A DNA stretch of 64,000 bases from JAEULH01 sp963789785. GTDB lineage: Bacteria > Pseudomonadota > Alphaproteobacteria > Rhodospirillales > Defluviicoccaceae. The stretch spans positions 62,001-126,000 of the forward strand of contig CAWBNC010000038.1 of the NCBI GenBank assembly GCA_963789785.1. The letters run 5' to 3'. This document shows positions 25,686-35,848 of this stretch, one piece after another. Under the pieces are notes generated by a model. The model did not search any database and had not been told where the DNA came from. It was given only the letters and a program-made list of their open reading frames with translations. Each line of letters opens with the position of its first letter. Positions within the stretch are counted from its first letter, which is position 1. The position numbers and the translations under genes were made by a program.

Positions 25686-26376
25686 ATGGCCAACCTGATC
25701 ACGCTGCTTCGGTTCCTGCTGCTATTCGTGCTGGTGGCGATGACATACTGGGCGCCGCCGAAGTGGCAGCTGGCGAATGCGCCGCTCCTGATCCTTATCA
25801 TCTCGCTTGACGGACTGGACGGTTATGTCGCCCGACGGCGGGGCGAAGCGACTGTGTTCGGCTCGATCTTTGACATCGCGGTCGATCGGGTAGTCGAAAA
25901 CGTTCTGTGGATTGTCCTCGGTAACCTCGGGCTTATCCCAATCTGGGTCGCCATCGTCTTCATCGTTCGCGGCGCGATCGTCGAATTCGATCCGCTATGC
26001 CGCCATCTCCGGCGGCAAGTCGGTCTACGGCATGATGGCCTCGCGCTGGGGGCGGACCCTTGTCGCCAGCCGCTACATGCGTGCTTTCTATGGCGCGTTG
26101 AAGGCGGTCACCTTCGCCTGGGTGCTGCTGATCCAGCCGTGGCCGCATCTCGACGCCGCGACATGGGCTGCGTGGTCGGCGCCGGTCGAGGCCACGACCA
26201 TGGCGCTTGTCTTGGCCTCGGTCGCGATCTGCCTGTTGCGCGGGATCCCGGTCGTCTGGGAGTTCGTCGCCGATCGGCGGGTCTTTGCCAAGAGCGGCAA
26301 CGACGAGCGCCTTCAGCCGACGCGGCGGCCCGGAGGCGGCGAGCGGATCGCCGCCGGAGGCCGTGCCGGAGTGTAA
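25686..26376 (+). CDS. CDP-alcohol phosphatidyltransferase family protein (frameshifted)
   Basis: An integral membrane enzyme of the PgsA/PssA-like superfamily that transfers a phosphatidyl group from CDP-diacylglycerol to an alcohol. The signature D-x2-D-G-x2-A-R...G-x3-D-x3-D is complete: LDGLDGYVARRR, then GSIFDIAVDR. About six membrane segments are visible. The frame breaks near 25984, where removing one A in GTCGAATTCG joins RGAIV to SIRYAAISGGKSVYGMMASR and continues to a stop in a TGTAAC/GTTACA stem. The acceptor alcohol cannot be told from sequence. The break is most simply an extra base in the sequence; roughly 229 residues when corrected. Confidence 0.82.
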
Positions 26377-26618
26377 CGCCGCTGTTACAGGTGCGTTGCG
26401 GCGGCCGTCTGGTCCTCATCTTAACGAGCTGAAAAACAATAATTTTCATATGGCATGGCGCTTGCTCTTGTACCGGGGAGGGTGAATTGGGCAAGGACGC
26501 TGGCGATGAAGAGCCGGAAACAGGCGGTGGCGGGCGACCGCGACTTCGTTCGTCGGGGAACGCCAACGCCGGACCGACGCTTGACCGCAGCCCCGCCTAT
26601 CGGACGTGGAGAAGGGCA

Positions 26619-26822
26619 GTGAGCGAGCGTCAGGACATCTATTGCGCCGCGCATGTTCTCATCACCGTTTTCGGCGACGATGCCGTCGTCGATGCAGCCC
26701 TGCGCGCCGAGGAACTTGCCGCGGCGGGCGATGGCGCTGGCGCCAGCCTGTGGCGGCAGATCCTGGCCGCGATCGGCGATCTCCTCGATGGCGAACGCCC
26801 CCAGCACCACGCCAAGCAATAG
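26619..26822 (+). CDS. Small conserved hypothetical protein
   Basis: 67 residues from a GTG at 26619: VSERQDIYCAAHVLITVFGD, then an Ala-rich helix and LWRQILAAIGDLL. The alternating pattern (DIY-A--LI---GDDA, A-RA-EL--AGD, W--IL-AI--L) is typical of a short alphaproteobacterial protein family of unknown function, predicted all-helical and cytosolic. The frame is also open back to a TTG at 26487, which has the better ribosome site (GGGGAGGG) and would add 44 residues of low-complexity sequence. I favour the short form because only that part looks conserved. It precedes apt on the same strand by 100 bases. Confidence 0.6.
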   Translation: MSERQDIYCAAHVLITVFGDDAVVDAALRAEELAAAGDGAGASLWRQILAAIGDLLDGERPQHHAKQ

Positions 26823-26922
26823 CGCACCGGCAGCAGCGACGGGCACGCGGCCGGCGGCTTGTTGCCCGGGAGGAACAGGCAGGGTAAAGACGTGCGTGAT
26901 CCGAACGACAGGGAGCGTCGTC

Positions 26923-27453
26923 ATGAGCGTGCCCGACATGGACATCAAGGACTACATCCGCAGCATTCCGGACTTCCCCAGGCCCGGAATCCTGTTCTAC
27001 GACATTTCGACCCTGCTCGCCCATGCCGACGCATTCTCGATAGCGATGGGCCGGCTCGCCAAGATCGTCAGCCGGCACCAGCCCGATTTTCTCGCCGGCA
27101 TCGAATCGCGCGGCTTCCTCGTTGCGGCACCCCTCGCGCTCAAGCTCGGTCTTGGCTTCATCATGATCCGCAAGCGCGGCAAGCTGCCCGGGCGGACGGT
27201 TCCCCACGAGTACGCGCTCGAATATGGCTCCGATGTCATCGAGGTCCAGGACGATGCCTGCGTTCCCGGCCAGCGGGTGGTTGTCCTCGACGATCTGCTG
27301 GCGACCGGCGGCACCATGATCGCCGCCTGTGCCCTGCTGCGCCACGTCCAGGCCGAGGTCGTCGGCTGCGCGACCATCATCGAGCTGACCTTTCTCAAAG
27401 GTCGGTCGCGGCTCGATGCTCCCTTCGCTTCGCTTGTCGCCTACAACTCCTGA
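26923..27453 (+). CDS. apt: Adenine phosphoribosyltransferase
   Basis: Apt salvages adenine to AMP using PRPP in the cytosol. The 176-residue protein has the N-terminal YIRSIPDFPRPGILFYDIS block, the catalytic-loop region GIESRGFLVAAPLALKLGL and the PRPP-binding motif VVVLDDLLATGGTM near residue 124. The frame is open upstream to 26653, but the ATG at 26923 matches the family start and follows GGGAG. It converges with mutY; the two 3' ends overlap by about 13 bases. Confidence 0.96.
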   Translation: MSVPDMDIKDYIRSIPDFPRPGILFYDISTLLAHADAFSIAMGRLAKIVSRHQPDFLAGIESRGFLVAAPLALKLGLGFIMIRKRGKLPGRTVPHEYALEYGSDVIEVQDDACVPGQRVVVLDDLLATGGTMIAACALLRHVQAEVVGCATIIELTFLKGRSRLDAPFASLVAYNS

Positions 27454-28646
27454 GAATGACGGCGACGCCGCGCCCGTATCGGCGCCGGCGGTATTGCGAT
27501 CTCGGGACACCGGACGTGGGCGGCGATCTTCTTCATCAACGATGGCAGCGCGTGCTCATCCAGCCGGTCGACGTCGGCCCAGAACTCCGTCCACCTCCGC
27601 GCTTCGCTCGATCCGGGCGGCAAGGACCGTCATCTGCAGGTGAAAATGGGTGAACGTGTGCCCGACCGTGCCGGCGACCGCGCGCCAGCCGCCCGTGACG
27701 ATGCTGACGGGGGCGCAACCGGCGGCCTCCGCGCCAACCCAATGTTGCGCCCGCCACTCGGTCGAGGGAAACTCCATCATGCCCGCCCAGCAATCCCGCG
27801 CGGCGGCCGTTTGCGCAACAGGACGGCGCCGTCGTCGCGCTCGATCCAGAAGGCGACGCCGTAGCGGACGGGGCGGTCCTTCCTCGCCGCTCGACGCGGA
27901 TAGGCTTCCGCATTGCCGGCTTCGCGGCCTCGGCAGGGCGCGCGCCATGGACACGCGGCGCAGCGCGGCCGGCGGGGCGTACAGATGGTCGCGCCAAGAT
28001 CCATCAACGCCTGGGCGAAATCGCCGGCGCGCTCGGCCGGCGCCAGCGACCGCGCCCGCGCGGCGATCTCGTTGCGTGCCGCCGGCAGCGGCGTTTCGAC
28101 CGCGTCGAGACGAGCGAGCACGCGGACGATGTTACCGTCGACCGGCGCCGACTGGCGGCCGAAGGCGATGGCGGCGATCGCGGCTGCGGTGTAATCGCCG
28201 ATCCCGGGCAGCGCCCGCAGCGTCTCCTCGCTGTCGGGGAAGCGGCCGCCGGCGGCGGCGACGGCGCGGGCGCAGGCGTGCATGTTGCGGGCCCGGGCGT
28301 AATAGCCGAGCCCCTGCCACGCGTGGAGAACGTCATCGAGCTCGGCGGCGGCGAGATCCTCGACCCTCGGCCATCTGTCGATGAACCGGCTGAAGTAGGG
28401 TGCTGCAGCAGCGGCGGTGGTCTGCTGGAGCATGATCTCGCTGACCCAGACCCGATACGGATCGGCGGCGGTTCCCGGCGGGGGACGCCACGGCAGCGCC
28501 CGGCGCGCGCGGTCGTACCAGGCGAGCAGGCGCTCCTGCAGGATCTCCGCCGACGCGCCCTCGCGGCGCGGGCCGGACAAGGGCAGCCTGCCCGCGGATC
28601 GTACGGAAGCACGGCCGGGCATCATCGGCGGCTGGCGTTCGCTCAT
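27441..28646 (-). CDS. mutY: A/G-specific adenine glycosylase MutY (frameshifted)
   Basis: MutY removes adenine mispaired with 8-oxoguanine. The N-terminal 270 residues are intact: catalytic Glu in SEIMLQQTT, helix-hairpin-helix LPGIGDYTAAAI, catalytic Asp in VDGNIVRVLARL, and the 4Fe-4S ligands as C-x6-C-x2-C-x5-C in CTPRRPRCAACPWRAPC. The C-terminal MutT-like domain is split. Near 27785 the frame must change to reach GMMEFPSTEW and GHTFTHFHLQM, and near 27600 again to reach WTEFWADVDRLDEHALPSLM and the stop at 27441. At 28646 it is divergent from dciA. The breaks probably come from extra bases in the sequence. Confidence 0.88.
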
Positions 28647-28724
28647 ATGTCAAGAAATCGTTGCTCGTTGTTCGCGGACGTTGCGAAGCATACCATGGGC
28701 CGTCAGGAAGAAAGGCCAGTCCAC

Positions 28725-29255
28725 ATGGTTGAACGGATAGAACCGTCGCCGGCAAGCACGTCGCGCGGGCGCGGTCCGCGGGCGCTGGGCGAAGCCGTCG
28801 CCGCGCTGACCGGCCCGATCATCGCGCGGCGCGGTTTCGCGCGCGGCGCGCTGATCGCGGAGTGGAAGACGATCGTCGGCGAGCGGCTGGCGGCGAACAG
28901 CGTGCCAGAGCGCATCGCCTATCCGCCGAAGCGCAGCAGCGACGGCACCCTGCATCTGCGCGTCGCGTCGGGCAGTCTGGCGATGGAGCTGCAGCACCTT
29001 GAGCCGATCCTGATCGAGCGGATCAACGCCTATTTCGGTCATCGCGCCATCGTCCGGGTCAGGCTGGTTCAGGGGCCGGTGTCGGCGCCGGAGCGCACCG
29101 CTGAGCGGCCGCCACCGCCTCGTCCACTGACGGACGAGGAGGAGGCCGATCTTAACGCGCGGCTGGCCTGTGTCGGCGACGAGGCGTTGCGCACAACCCT
29201 CGCCGCCCTCGGTCGCGCCGTGATCGGCCGCGACCGTCCGGGGCCGCAATCCTGA
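28725..29255 (+). CDS. dciA: DciA-like DUF721 protein (replicative helicase loader/regulator family)
   Basis: 176 residues. The core from about 15 to 110 (ALGEAVAALTGPIIARRGF; IAEWKTIVGERLAANSVPERI; LHLRVASGSLAMELQHLEP) is the DUF721 fold with its conserved W-x2-IVG and HL/RV strands. DciA proteins interact with the DnaB helicase in bacteria lacking DnaC/DnaI; that role is taken from the family. The C-terminal tail is Pro/Glu-rich and probably flexible. Start ATG at 28725 behind GAAAGG; an ATG 30 bases upstream lacks a ribosome site. It is divergent from mutY and followed by a DsbA-like gene, the usual mutY-DUF721-thioredoxin-smc order in this group. Confidence 0.88.
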   Translation: MVERIEPSPASTSRGRGPRALGEAVAALTGPIIARRGFARGALIAEWKTIVGERLAANSVPERIAYPPKRSSDGTLHLRVASGSLAMELQHLEPILIERINAYFGHRAIVRVRLVQGPVSAPERTAERPPPPRPLTDEEEADLNARLACVGDEALRTTLAALGRAVIGRDRPGPQS

Positions 29256-29399
29256 CACCACGCGCCGTCACACCATGAGCCGAACGGTCCGCAAGCGAGC
29301 GCGCTCGGTGGACATGCCGCGCCGGGAATCCGTGCGGCAAAGCTCCGATCCTTGTGCGGATGCGCCGCTGCGACTATAGTCCATCCACATCTTGTACCA

Positions 29400-30022
29400 A
29401 TGAGGGTCGTTTTGCGCCACATCATACAAGCGGTTGCGGTTTTCGCGGTTCTCCTCGGCCTGCTCGGCGCACCGCGACCCTCTGTCGCCGCCGATCCCAT
29501 GGCCGAGACGGCGATCGGCGATCCGCAGGCCCCGGTCACCGTTCTTGAATTCTCGTCGCTGACCTGCCCGCATTGCGCCGCCTTCCATGGCGAGACGATG
29601 CCGAAGATCAAGGAGACCTACATCGACACCGGCAAGGTCCGCCTGGTCTACCGCGACTTCCCCCTGGACCGGCTGGCGCTGGCGGCGGCGGTCGTCGCCC
29701 ACTGTGTCGATCCGTCGCGCCACTTCGGCTTCATCGAGATGCTGTACCGCGATCAGGTCGCCTGGACGCAGAGCGCCGACCCGCTCAAGGAGCTGAAGAT
29801 CCGCGGCTCAGCTCGCCGGATTATCCGAAAGCGACTTCAACGCCTGCCTGGAGAACAAGCCTCTGATCCAGGCGATCCAGCAGCGGGCCCAGGAGGGGCA
29901 GAAGGAGTACGGGATCAATTCCACCCCGTCCTTCATCATCGACGGCAAGAAGCTCACCGGCGAGCAGAGCTTCGAGAGCCTTCAGCGAGGCGATCGACGC
30001 CGCTCTGACCAAGGCCCGCTAG
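29400..30022 (+). CDS. DsbA-family thiol:disulfide protein (frameshifted)
   Basis: A periplasmic thioredoxin-fold oxidoreductase with the active-site motif TCPHCAAFHGE near residue 60. The signal peptide precedes it (VAVFAVLLGLLGAPRPSVAA). Two single-base insertions break the frame. Removing a C near 29804 joins LKELK to AAQLAGLSESDFNACLENKP and on to GINSTPSFIIDGKKL, the cis-Pro loop. Removing a C near 29980 joins SFES to FSEAIDAALTKAR. The TAG stop is the first part of the CTAG terminus of a dispersed repeat. With both corrections it has about 206 residues. It precedes smc, as in many relatives. Confidence 0.85.
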
Positions 30023-30126
30023 AGCATGCCTCTCGCCCGGACGGGCGCAGATTAGATGCTCGATTGCATCGTAACCGATCAACTTTCTGCCTTCGGACGG
30101 ACCATCCAGAAGGCAGGTTGATCTAG
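30019..30126 (+). repeat. Dispersed structured repeat, copy 2
   Basis: 108 bases bounded by CTAG on both sides and homologous to 10977-11077 (opposite strand). It contains a CGCCCGGACGGGCG hairpin, a GATGC/GCATC hairpin and a long 3' hairpin in which GATCAAC and CTGCCTTC pair with GAAGGCAG and GTTGATC. The matching positions in copy 1 pair as TGCTTC with GAAGCA. Its first bases supply the stop codon of the dsbA-like gene, and smc starts 16 bases after its end. Confidence 0.78.
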
Positions 30127-30141
30127 CATACGGCACCAAAC

Positions 30142-33100
30142 GTGCTGCAATTCACCAGGCTTCGCCTGTCGGGCTTCAAATCGTTCGTCGACCCGGCGGA
30201 GCTCGTCATCGCGCCGGGGCTGACCGGGATCGTCGGGCCGAACGGGTGCGGCAAGTCAAACCTTGTCGAGGCGCTCCGCTGGGTCATGGGCGAGAGCTCG
30301 GCGCGGCAGATGCGCGCCGGCGAGATGGAAGACGTCATCTTCGGCGGCTGTACCGGCCGTCCGGCGCGAACGCTGGCCGAAGTCGCAATTTCCCTGCGCC
30401 GGACCGCTCGGACCGGGTGCCGGCGGTGCTGCGCGACCGCCCGCGCCGATCGCGGTGATGACAACGCGGAGCGGCCGGCGGCGAGGTCGAGCTCGACGTG
30501 CGCCGGCGCATCGAGCGGACCAAGGGCTCGAACTACCGGGTCAACGGCCGCGAGGCGCGGGCGCGCGATGTCCAGCTGCTCTTTGCCGATGCCGCGTCCG
30601 GCGCCCGCTCGGCGGCGATGGTCACGCAGGGGCAGGTCACCGAGCTGATTCTGGCGCGGCCGGCCGAACGCCGTCTGCTGCTCGATGAGGCCGCGGGGAT
30701 CAGCGGCATTCATCCCCGCCGCCACGAAGCCGAACTGAGGTTGCGCGCTGCCGAAGCCAATCTCGAACGGCTTGACGATGTTCTGGCAACGCTGACGAGC
30801 CAGCACGACCACCTGCGCAAGCAGGCCCGTCAGGCCAAGCCGCTACCGCACGGTCTGCGCCGAGATCCGCAAGACCGAAGCCGGCATCCTGCACGGCCGT
30901 TGGCAGGCGGCGGAGGCGGAGGTTCGCGGCGGCGGAGCGCCGGCTTGAAGGAGCGGATGCCTGCCGTGGCCGGGCGACGCGGAGCGGCGGCAGGCGCTGC
31001 TACGCCGTCAGGCCGAGGCGGCGGCGGCTCTTCCTGCTCTTCGCGACGGCCGAGGCCGCGGCCAGTGCCGCGGTGCAGACCCTGATCTGTCGACCGTGAC
31101 AATCTCGAAGCGGAGGCGCGGCGCGGCGATGTCGAGCGTGAGGCTGCACGGCGCCGGCTTGATCAGGCCGCAGCCGATCTGGCCCGCGCCCGCGCCGGCG
31201 CCGAGGATGCCGCGTCGAGCCTCGGCCGCTTTGCGGCGGAGCGGGAGCGTTTGCTTGCCGCCGGCGACGGCGAGGCCGAGGCGCTTGCGGCGGCCGAGGC
31301 GGCCGTCACCGCGGCCGCGGCGGAGCGTCGCCGAGATCGACCGCCAGCTGGTGGCGCTGGGCGAGGCCATCGCCGCCGGCGAGGCCGAACGCGCCGCGCA
31401 TGGCCCGCAGTCTCGCCGAGCTCGATGACGCCCTGCGCCGGCTTGACGGCCGCAGCGAAGATGCGTCCGCCAGCGTCGCAGCCTCGAGCGAGCGCGGCCG
31501 CGGCGGTGCCCGCTGCGGCCGCTGTCGATGCCGCCGTCGAAGAGGCCGAAGCGGTGCTTGAGCGCGCCCGCGCAGGCGCCGACGCTGCCGAGGCCCGCCG
31601 GGCGGAGCTCGCCGGGGCGGAGAGCGAGGCGCGCGACGAGTTGCGGCGAACCGAGGCGGCGCTTGCCGCGCAGCGCGCCGAGATCGGGGCGTTGGAGCGG
31701 ATGCTGGCGTCTGCCGGCGGCGGTCCGGGCCCCCGTCTGCTCGATGCGGTGCGTCCGGAGCCCGGCTGGGAGATGGCGCTCGCCGCCGGGCTGGGCGACG
31801 ATCTGTCCGCGTCGACCGATCCGGCGCAGCCCGTCCATTGGCGGGCGTTGCCGCTCCTTGATGCGACGCTCCCGCGCTTCCCGCCGGCGTCTCTCCGCTC
31901 GCCGATCACGTTGCCGGACCGGCGCCGGCTGCGCGGCGGCTGGGCCAGATCGGCGTTGTTGCCGATGCCGAGGAGGGGCTGCGGCTGCAGGCGGCGTTGC
32001 GTCCCGGCCAGCGGCTGGTCGGACCGCGACGGCGGACTGTGGCGCTGGGATGGGCTCACGTCCGCTGCCGGCGCGCCGAGCCCGGCTGCGGTCTTTGCTC
32101 GAACAGCGCAACCGGCTGGGCGGGCTGTGCGCCGCCCGCGCCGCCTGCGAAGGCGAGCACGCCGCCGCGGCCCGGCGCGCGGGCGACGCCGGCGCCGCGG
32201 CCGCCGGCGCCCGGGAGGGCGAGCGGGTCGGCTCGCGAACGGCTGCGCGCGGCCGAAGGCGCCGCGACGCAGGCGCGCGAGGCGCGCTCGAAGGCGCGTC
32301 AAGCGCTGGCAGAGGTTGCCACTCGGCTCGCCGCCGTCGACGAGGCCGCCGCCGCTGTTGCCGCCGAGCGCGACGAGATCGCCGCACGCCGCGACGAAGC
32401 GGCGCGGGCGTTGGCGGCGCTGCCCGACATCAGCGGCGAGCGCGCCGTTCAAGCGCGACTGCGCGAGGAGCTTGGCGGCGAAAGCGCGAGCGCGAGCGCG
32501 AGATGCGCGCGGGCTTCGACGCCCTGTGCCGCGAGATCCAGGCGCGACGGCGACGGCTCGAGGCCCTGGACCGTGACAGCGCCGCCTGGAGGGCGCGAGG
32601 CGATCAGGCCCTCGCCCAGATTGCCGAACTTCACGATCGCGAGGGTGCGGAGCGCGCGGAACTGGCCCGGCTGGAAGCGCAGCCGGACGAGATCATAGCG
32701 AGGCGCCGGGCGCTGCTCGACTGCTCTGGAGGCGGCGGCAGCGCGGCGCCGGCAAGCCGGCGATGCGCTCGCCGTCGCGGAAGCAGGCGCTGGCCGAGGC
32801 CGACCGCGACGGCGCGGGCCGCGGAGAAGGCTTTGGCCGAGGCGCGCGAGGAGCGGGTGCGCGCTGAGGCCGCCCTTGACCAGGCCGAGCGGGCCAGACG
32901 CGACTGTGCCGCTGTGGTTGGCGAGCGTCTGGGGGTGGACATTGCCGCGATGGCCGAGCTGGCTGGCGTCGAAAATTGCGGTGGCGCGAACAACGACAAG
33001 AATTTCGATGATGGCTTCGGCGGCAATGCGGAGGCGGCGGAACGGCGACTGGAGAGACTGAAGCGCGAACGTGAGACCATGGGACCGGTCAACCTCCGTG

Positions 33101-33702
33101 CCGAGGACGAGGCGACGCAGGCGGCCGACCGGATCGCGTCGCTGACCGAGCAACGCCAGGATCTGACCGACGCCATTGCCAAGCTCCGCCGCGGCATCGC
33201 CGATCTCGATCGGGAAGGCCGCGAGCGGCTGGCGGCGTCGTTCGCGTCGGTGGACGGGCATTTCCGGGCGCTGTTCAGCCGCCTGTTCGGCGGCGGTCAG
33301 GCGCATCTGGCATTGAGCGAGGCCGACGATCCGCTCGAGGCCGGGCTGGAGATCATGGCCTGTCCGCCCGGAAAGAAGCTTCAGGTGCTGTCGCTCCTGT
33401 CCGGCGGCGAGCAGGTGCTGACGGCGCTGGCTTTGCGCTTTGCCGTCTTTCTGACCAACCCCGCGCCGATCTGCGTTCTCGACGAGGTCGATGCGCCGCT
33501 CGACGACGCCAACGTCGATCGCTTCTGCACCCTGCTGGGCGAGATGGCGCGCCACGGCACCCGCTTCCTCGTTATCACCCACCACCGCATGACGATGGCG
33601 CGCATGGACCGGCTGTTCGGCGTGACCATGGCCGAACGCGGCGTCTCGCAACTCGTTTCGGTGGATCTCCAGCACGCCGAGGCGCTGCGCGAGACCGCTT
33701 GA
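30142..33702 (+). CDS. smc: Chromosome segregation ATPase SMC (multiply frameshifted)
   Basis: SMC forms the condensin-like complex with ScpA/ScpB. The head halves are clear. Walker A is IVGPNGCGKSNLVEALRWVM near residue 35. The C-terminal signature LSGGEQVLTALALRF and Walker B ICVLDEVDAPLDDANVDRF occur near 33395-33510. In between lie Ala/Glu/Arg-rich coiled-coil segments in several frames (NYRVNGREARARDVQLLFAD; HEAELRLRAAEANLERLDDV; RYRTVCAEIRKTEAGILHGR). At least five frame changes are needed between about 30395 and 32760, in very GC-rich repetitive sequence. As smc is a core gene, sequence error is more likely than loss. Full length is about 1,185 residues. GTG start at 30142. Confidence 0.88.
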
Positions 33703-33858
33703 GACCAATTCGCAAGTCTTCAAGCATTTCAGCCCGTTAGGGCCGTTCGGCGGCGGACCGCGCGGCCGGCTTAGCGCTTGACAGCCGCAAATGGCCGCTT
33801 CTATGGTTCGCCTCGCCCGCGCCTCGGTTGCAGTCGCGGGCATCGGGTTGAACAGTTG

Positions 33859-34251
33859 ATGAGCGATGAGTCCCCAACTCTCTCCGCTGAGGGATTTCGA
33901 GGAGCGCCTGAAGCAGCTGCGGGGACAAGTACGAGTCCCCCGCGCGACAAGCCGGCTGCCGGCGAGCCGACGACGGGTCTGGGGGTGGCGTTCACGGTCA
34001 CGACCTATCTGGTGACCGGGATCGCGGTGGGCGCTGGACTCGGCTGGGTACTCGATGCCTGGTTGCACACGAAGCCGTGGCTGTTCGTCGTGTTCTTTTT
34101 CCTCGGCGCGGCGTCCGGGATCCTTAACGTCTACCGGATGACGGCGGGAATGGGCATGGCTCTGGGTTATCGACCGGCTGGCGGTGAACCAGCGGCGGAA
34201 GAGAACGACAAACGAGTGCCGACCACCGGGCGGCGGGAAGAGGGGCAATAG
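33859..34251 (+). CDS. atpI: ATP synthase protein I (AtpI)
   Basis: 130 residues. A polar, Pro/Gly-rich N-terminus precedes two membrane helices (FTVTTYLVTGIAVGAGLGWV and PWLFVVFFFLGAASGILNVY), with the conserved Gly-rich first helix and GLGWVLDAWLHT linker of AtpI. AtpI assists c-ring assembly and cation supply in bacterial F-ATPases. The frame is open upstream to 33778, but the ATG at 33859 fits the family. It is the first gene of the F0 operon; the next start (atpB) is 3 bases after its stop. Confidence 0.88.
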   Translation: MSDESPTLSAEGFRGAPEAAAGTSTSPPRDKPAAGEPTTGLGVAFTVTTYLVTGIAVGAGLGWVLDAWLHTKPWLFVVFFFLGAASGILNVYRMTAGMGMALGYRPAGGEPAAEENDKRVPTTGRREEGQ

Positions 34252-34254
34252 GGC

Positions 34255-34978
34255 GTGGCCAGTCCGATCGAGCAATTCACGATCGCGAAAGTCCTCAATA
34301 TCGACCTCGGTGTCGTCGACGCCTCTTTCACCAACTCGAGCCTGTTCATGGTCATCGCCGTCGGGTCTGGCGGCGCTTTTCCTGATCGCGAGCACGCGAG
34401 AGAAGTCGCTGATCCCCGGACGCTGGCAATCGATGGCCGAGATCACCTACGAGTTCGTTGCCAACATGGTGCGAACGAACGTGGGCACCGAGGGCCGCAA
34501 GTATTTCCCTTTCATCTTCTCGCTGTTCGTTTTCATATTGTTCGGCAACATGCTGGGGATCGTCCCCTACAGCTTCACGTTCACGAGCCACCTGGCCGTG
34601 ACCCTAGGTATGGCCCTCGTCGTGTTCATCGGCACGACCGTCATCGGCTTCGCCAAGCACGGCCTGCACTTCCTCAGCTTCTTCCTGCCGCACGGGACGC
34701 CGTGGTTCATCGCACCCATTCTGGTGCCGATCGAGGTTTTGTCCTACTTCACCCGGCCGATCAGCCTGTCGCTGCGCCTGTTCGCCAACATGACCGCGGG
34801 CCACACCCTGCTGAAGGTTTTCGCCGGCTTCGTTGCGGCGCTCGGTATCGCCGGTATCGTTCCGCTTGCGGCCGTCATCGGCCTGACCGGCCTGGAGATG
34901 CTCGTCGCCTTCTTGCAGGCCTATGTTTTTGCGGTCCTGTCGTGTATCTACCTCAACGACGCCCTGCACATGCACTAG
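34255..34978 (+). CDS. atpB: ATP synthase F0 subunit a (frameshifted)
   Basis: Subunit a forms the proton half-channels against the c-ring. From a GTG start it reads VASPIEQFTIAKVLNIDLG. The frame then breaks near 34368, where removing one G from GTCGGGTCTG restores GLAALFLIASTREKSLIPGR. Conserved features follow: NMLGIVPYSFTFTSHLAVTL, the helix with the essential Arg (SLSLRLFANMTAGHTLLKV), and FLQAYVFAVLSCIYLNDALH at the end. About 240 residues when corrected. The single extra base in an essential gene is almost certainly a sequence error. Confidence 0.93.
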
Positions 34979-35055
34979 TCGGGCGGGAGAGCCGGGAATC
35001 GGCGAAGGGCCGGCCCCTACTATAAGAGATCTCGCAACCCTTGGATGGGGACTGA

Positions 35056-35286
35056 ATGATGGACGTTGATGCAGCAAAGATGATTGGCGCCGGTATTGCC
35101 GTGGTCGGCCTCGGCGGCGTCGGTGCGGGTATCGGCAATATTTTCGCGACCACGATTGCCTCCCTCGCCCGCAATCCCGCGGCGCAGCCGGTCGTGCAGC
35201 TGCCGATGTGGGTCGGCTTCGCGCTGGTCGAGGCGGTGGCGCTCTACGCCCTGGTCGTCGCGCTGATGCTCATGTTCGTCACCTGA
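35056..35286 (+). CDS. atpE: ATP synthase F0 subunit c
   Basis: 76 residues forming the two-helix hairpin of the proton-driven c-ring. Helix 1 is glycine-rich (GAGIAVVGLGGVGAGIGNIF), followed by the polar loop ARNPAAQP and helix 2 with the proton-binding Glu in WVGFALVEAVALYALV. This is a normal proton-type site with no extra sodium-ligand pattern that I could recognise. It lies 77 bases after atpB, with two ATGs in tandem at the start. Confidence 0.96.
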   Translation: MMDVDAAKMIGAGIAVVGLGGVGAGIGNIFATTIASLARNPAAQPVVQLPMWVGFALVEAVALYALVVALMLMFVT

Positions 35287-35356
35287 AGCGACGCGCCTCC
35301 TTCGTCGCTCCCACCGATCGCCGTCGCCTTGTTCGCGTTTCCCGCGGGAGGGGTCA

Positions 35357-35848
35357 GTGCCCCAGTTTGACCTGACAGTTTGGTCGCCTCAGCTCGTTTG
35401 GCTGACGATCAGCTTCGTCCTCCTCTATGTGCTGATGTCGCGGGTCGCACTGCCGCGGGTGTCCAGCATCCTCGAGGATCGCGAATTTCGTATCAGTGAC
35501 AGCCTGCGCCGTGCGGAAAGCCTGAAGCAGGACGCTGAGTCGGCGGTCGCGGCTTACGAAAAGCTGATGACCGACGCCAGGGCGAAAGCGCACGAGCAGG
35601 TGCACACGGTGCGCGAACGTGCCGCGCGGGACGCCGCGGAACGCCACGCCGAGCTCAATGATCGGCTCAGCGCCGAGGTAGCGGCCGCGGAAACCCGCAT
35701 TGCCGCGGCCCGCGATCAGGCGGTGGGCGAACTCCGCGGGCTGGCGGTCGAAGTAGCGGGGGCGGCAGTAGAGCGTCTCATGGGCGAAAAGCTGGATCCG
35801 GCCGCTGTCAGCACGGCGGTCGACGGCGCCATGCAGGAGCGCGCGTGA
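35357..35848 (+). CDS. atpF2: ATP synthase F0 subunit b' (AtpF2/AtpG-type)
   Basis: 163 residues: one N-terminal membrane helix (LVWLTISFVLLYVLMSRVAL) and a long Ala/Glu/Arg-rich helix that forms the peripheral stalk with subunit b. The start PQFDLTVWSPQLVWL is characteristic of alphaproteobacterial and cyanobacterial b'. Its TGA stop overlaps the ATG of atpF as TGATG, so the two stalk subunits are translationally coupled. Confidence 0.92.
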   Translation: MPQFDLTVWSPQLVWLTISFVLLYVLMSRVALPRVSSILEDREFRISDSLRRAESLKQDAESAVAAYEKLMTDARAKAHEQVHTVRERAARDAAERHAELNDRLSAEVAAAETRIAAARDQAVGELRGLAVEVAGAAVERLMGEKLDPAAVSTAVDGAMQERA

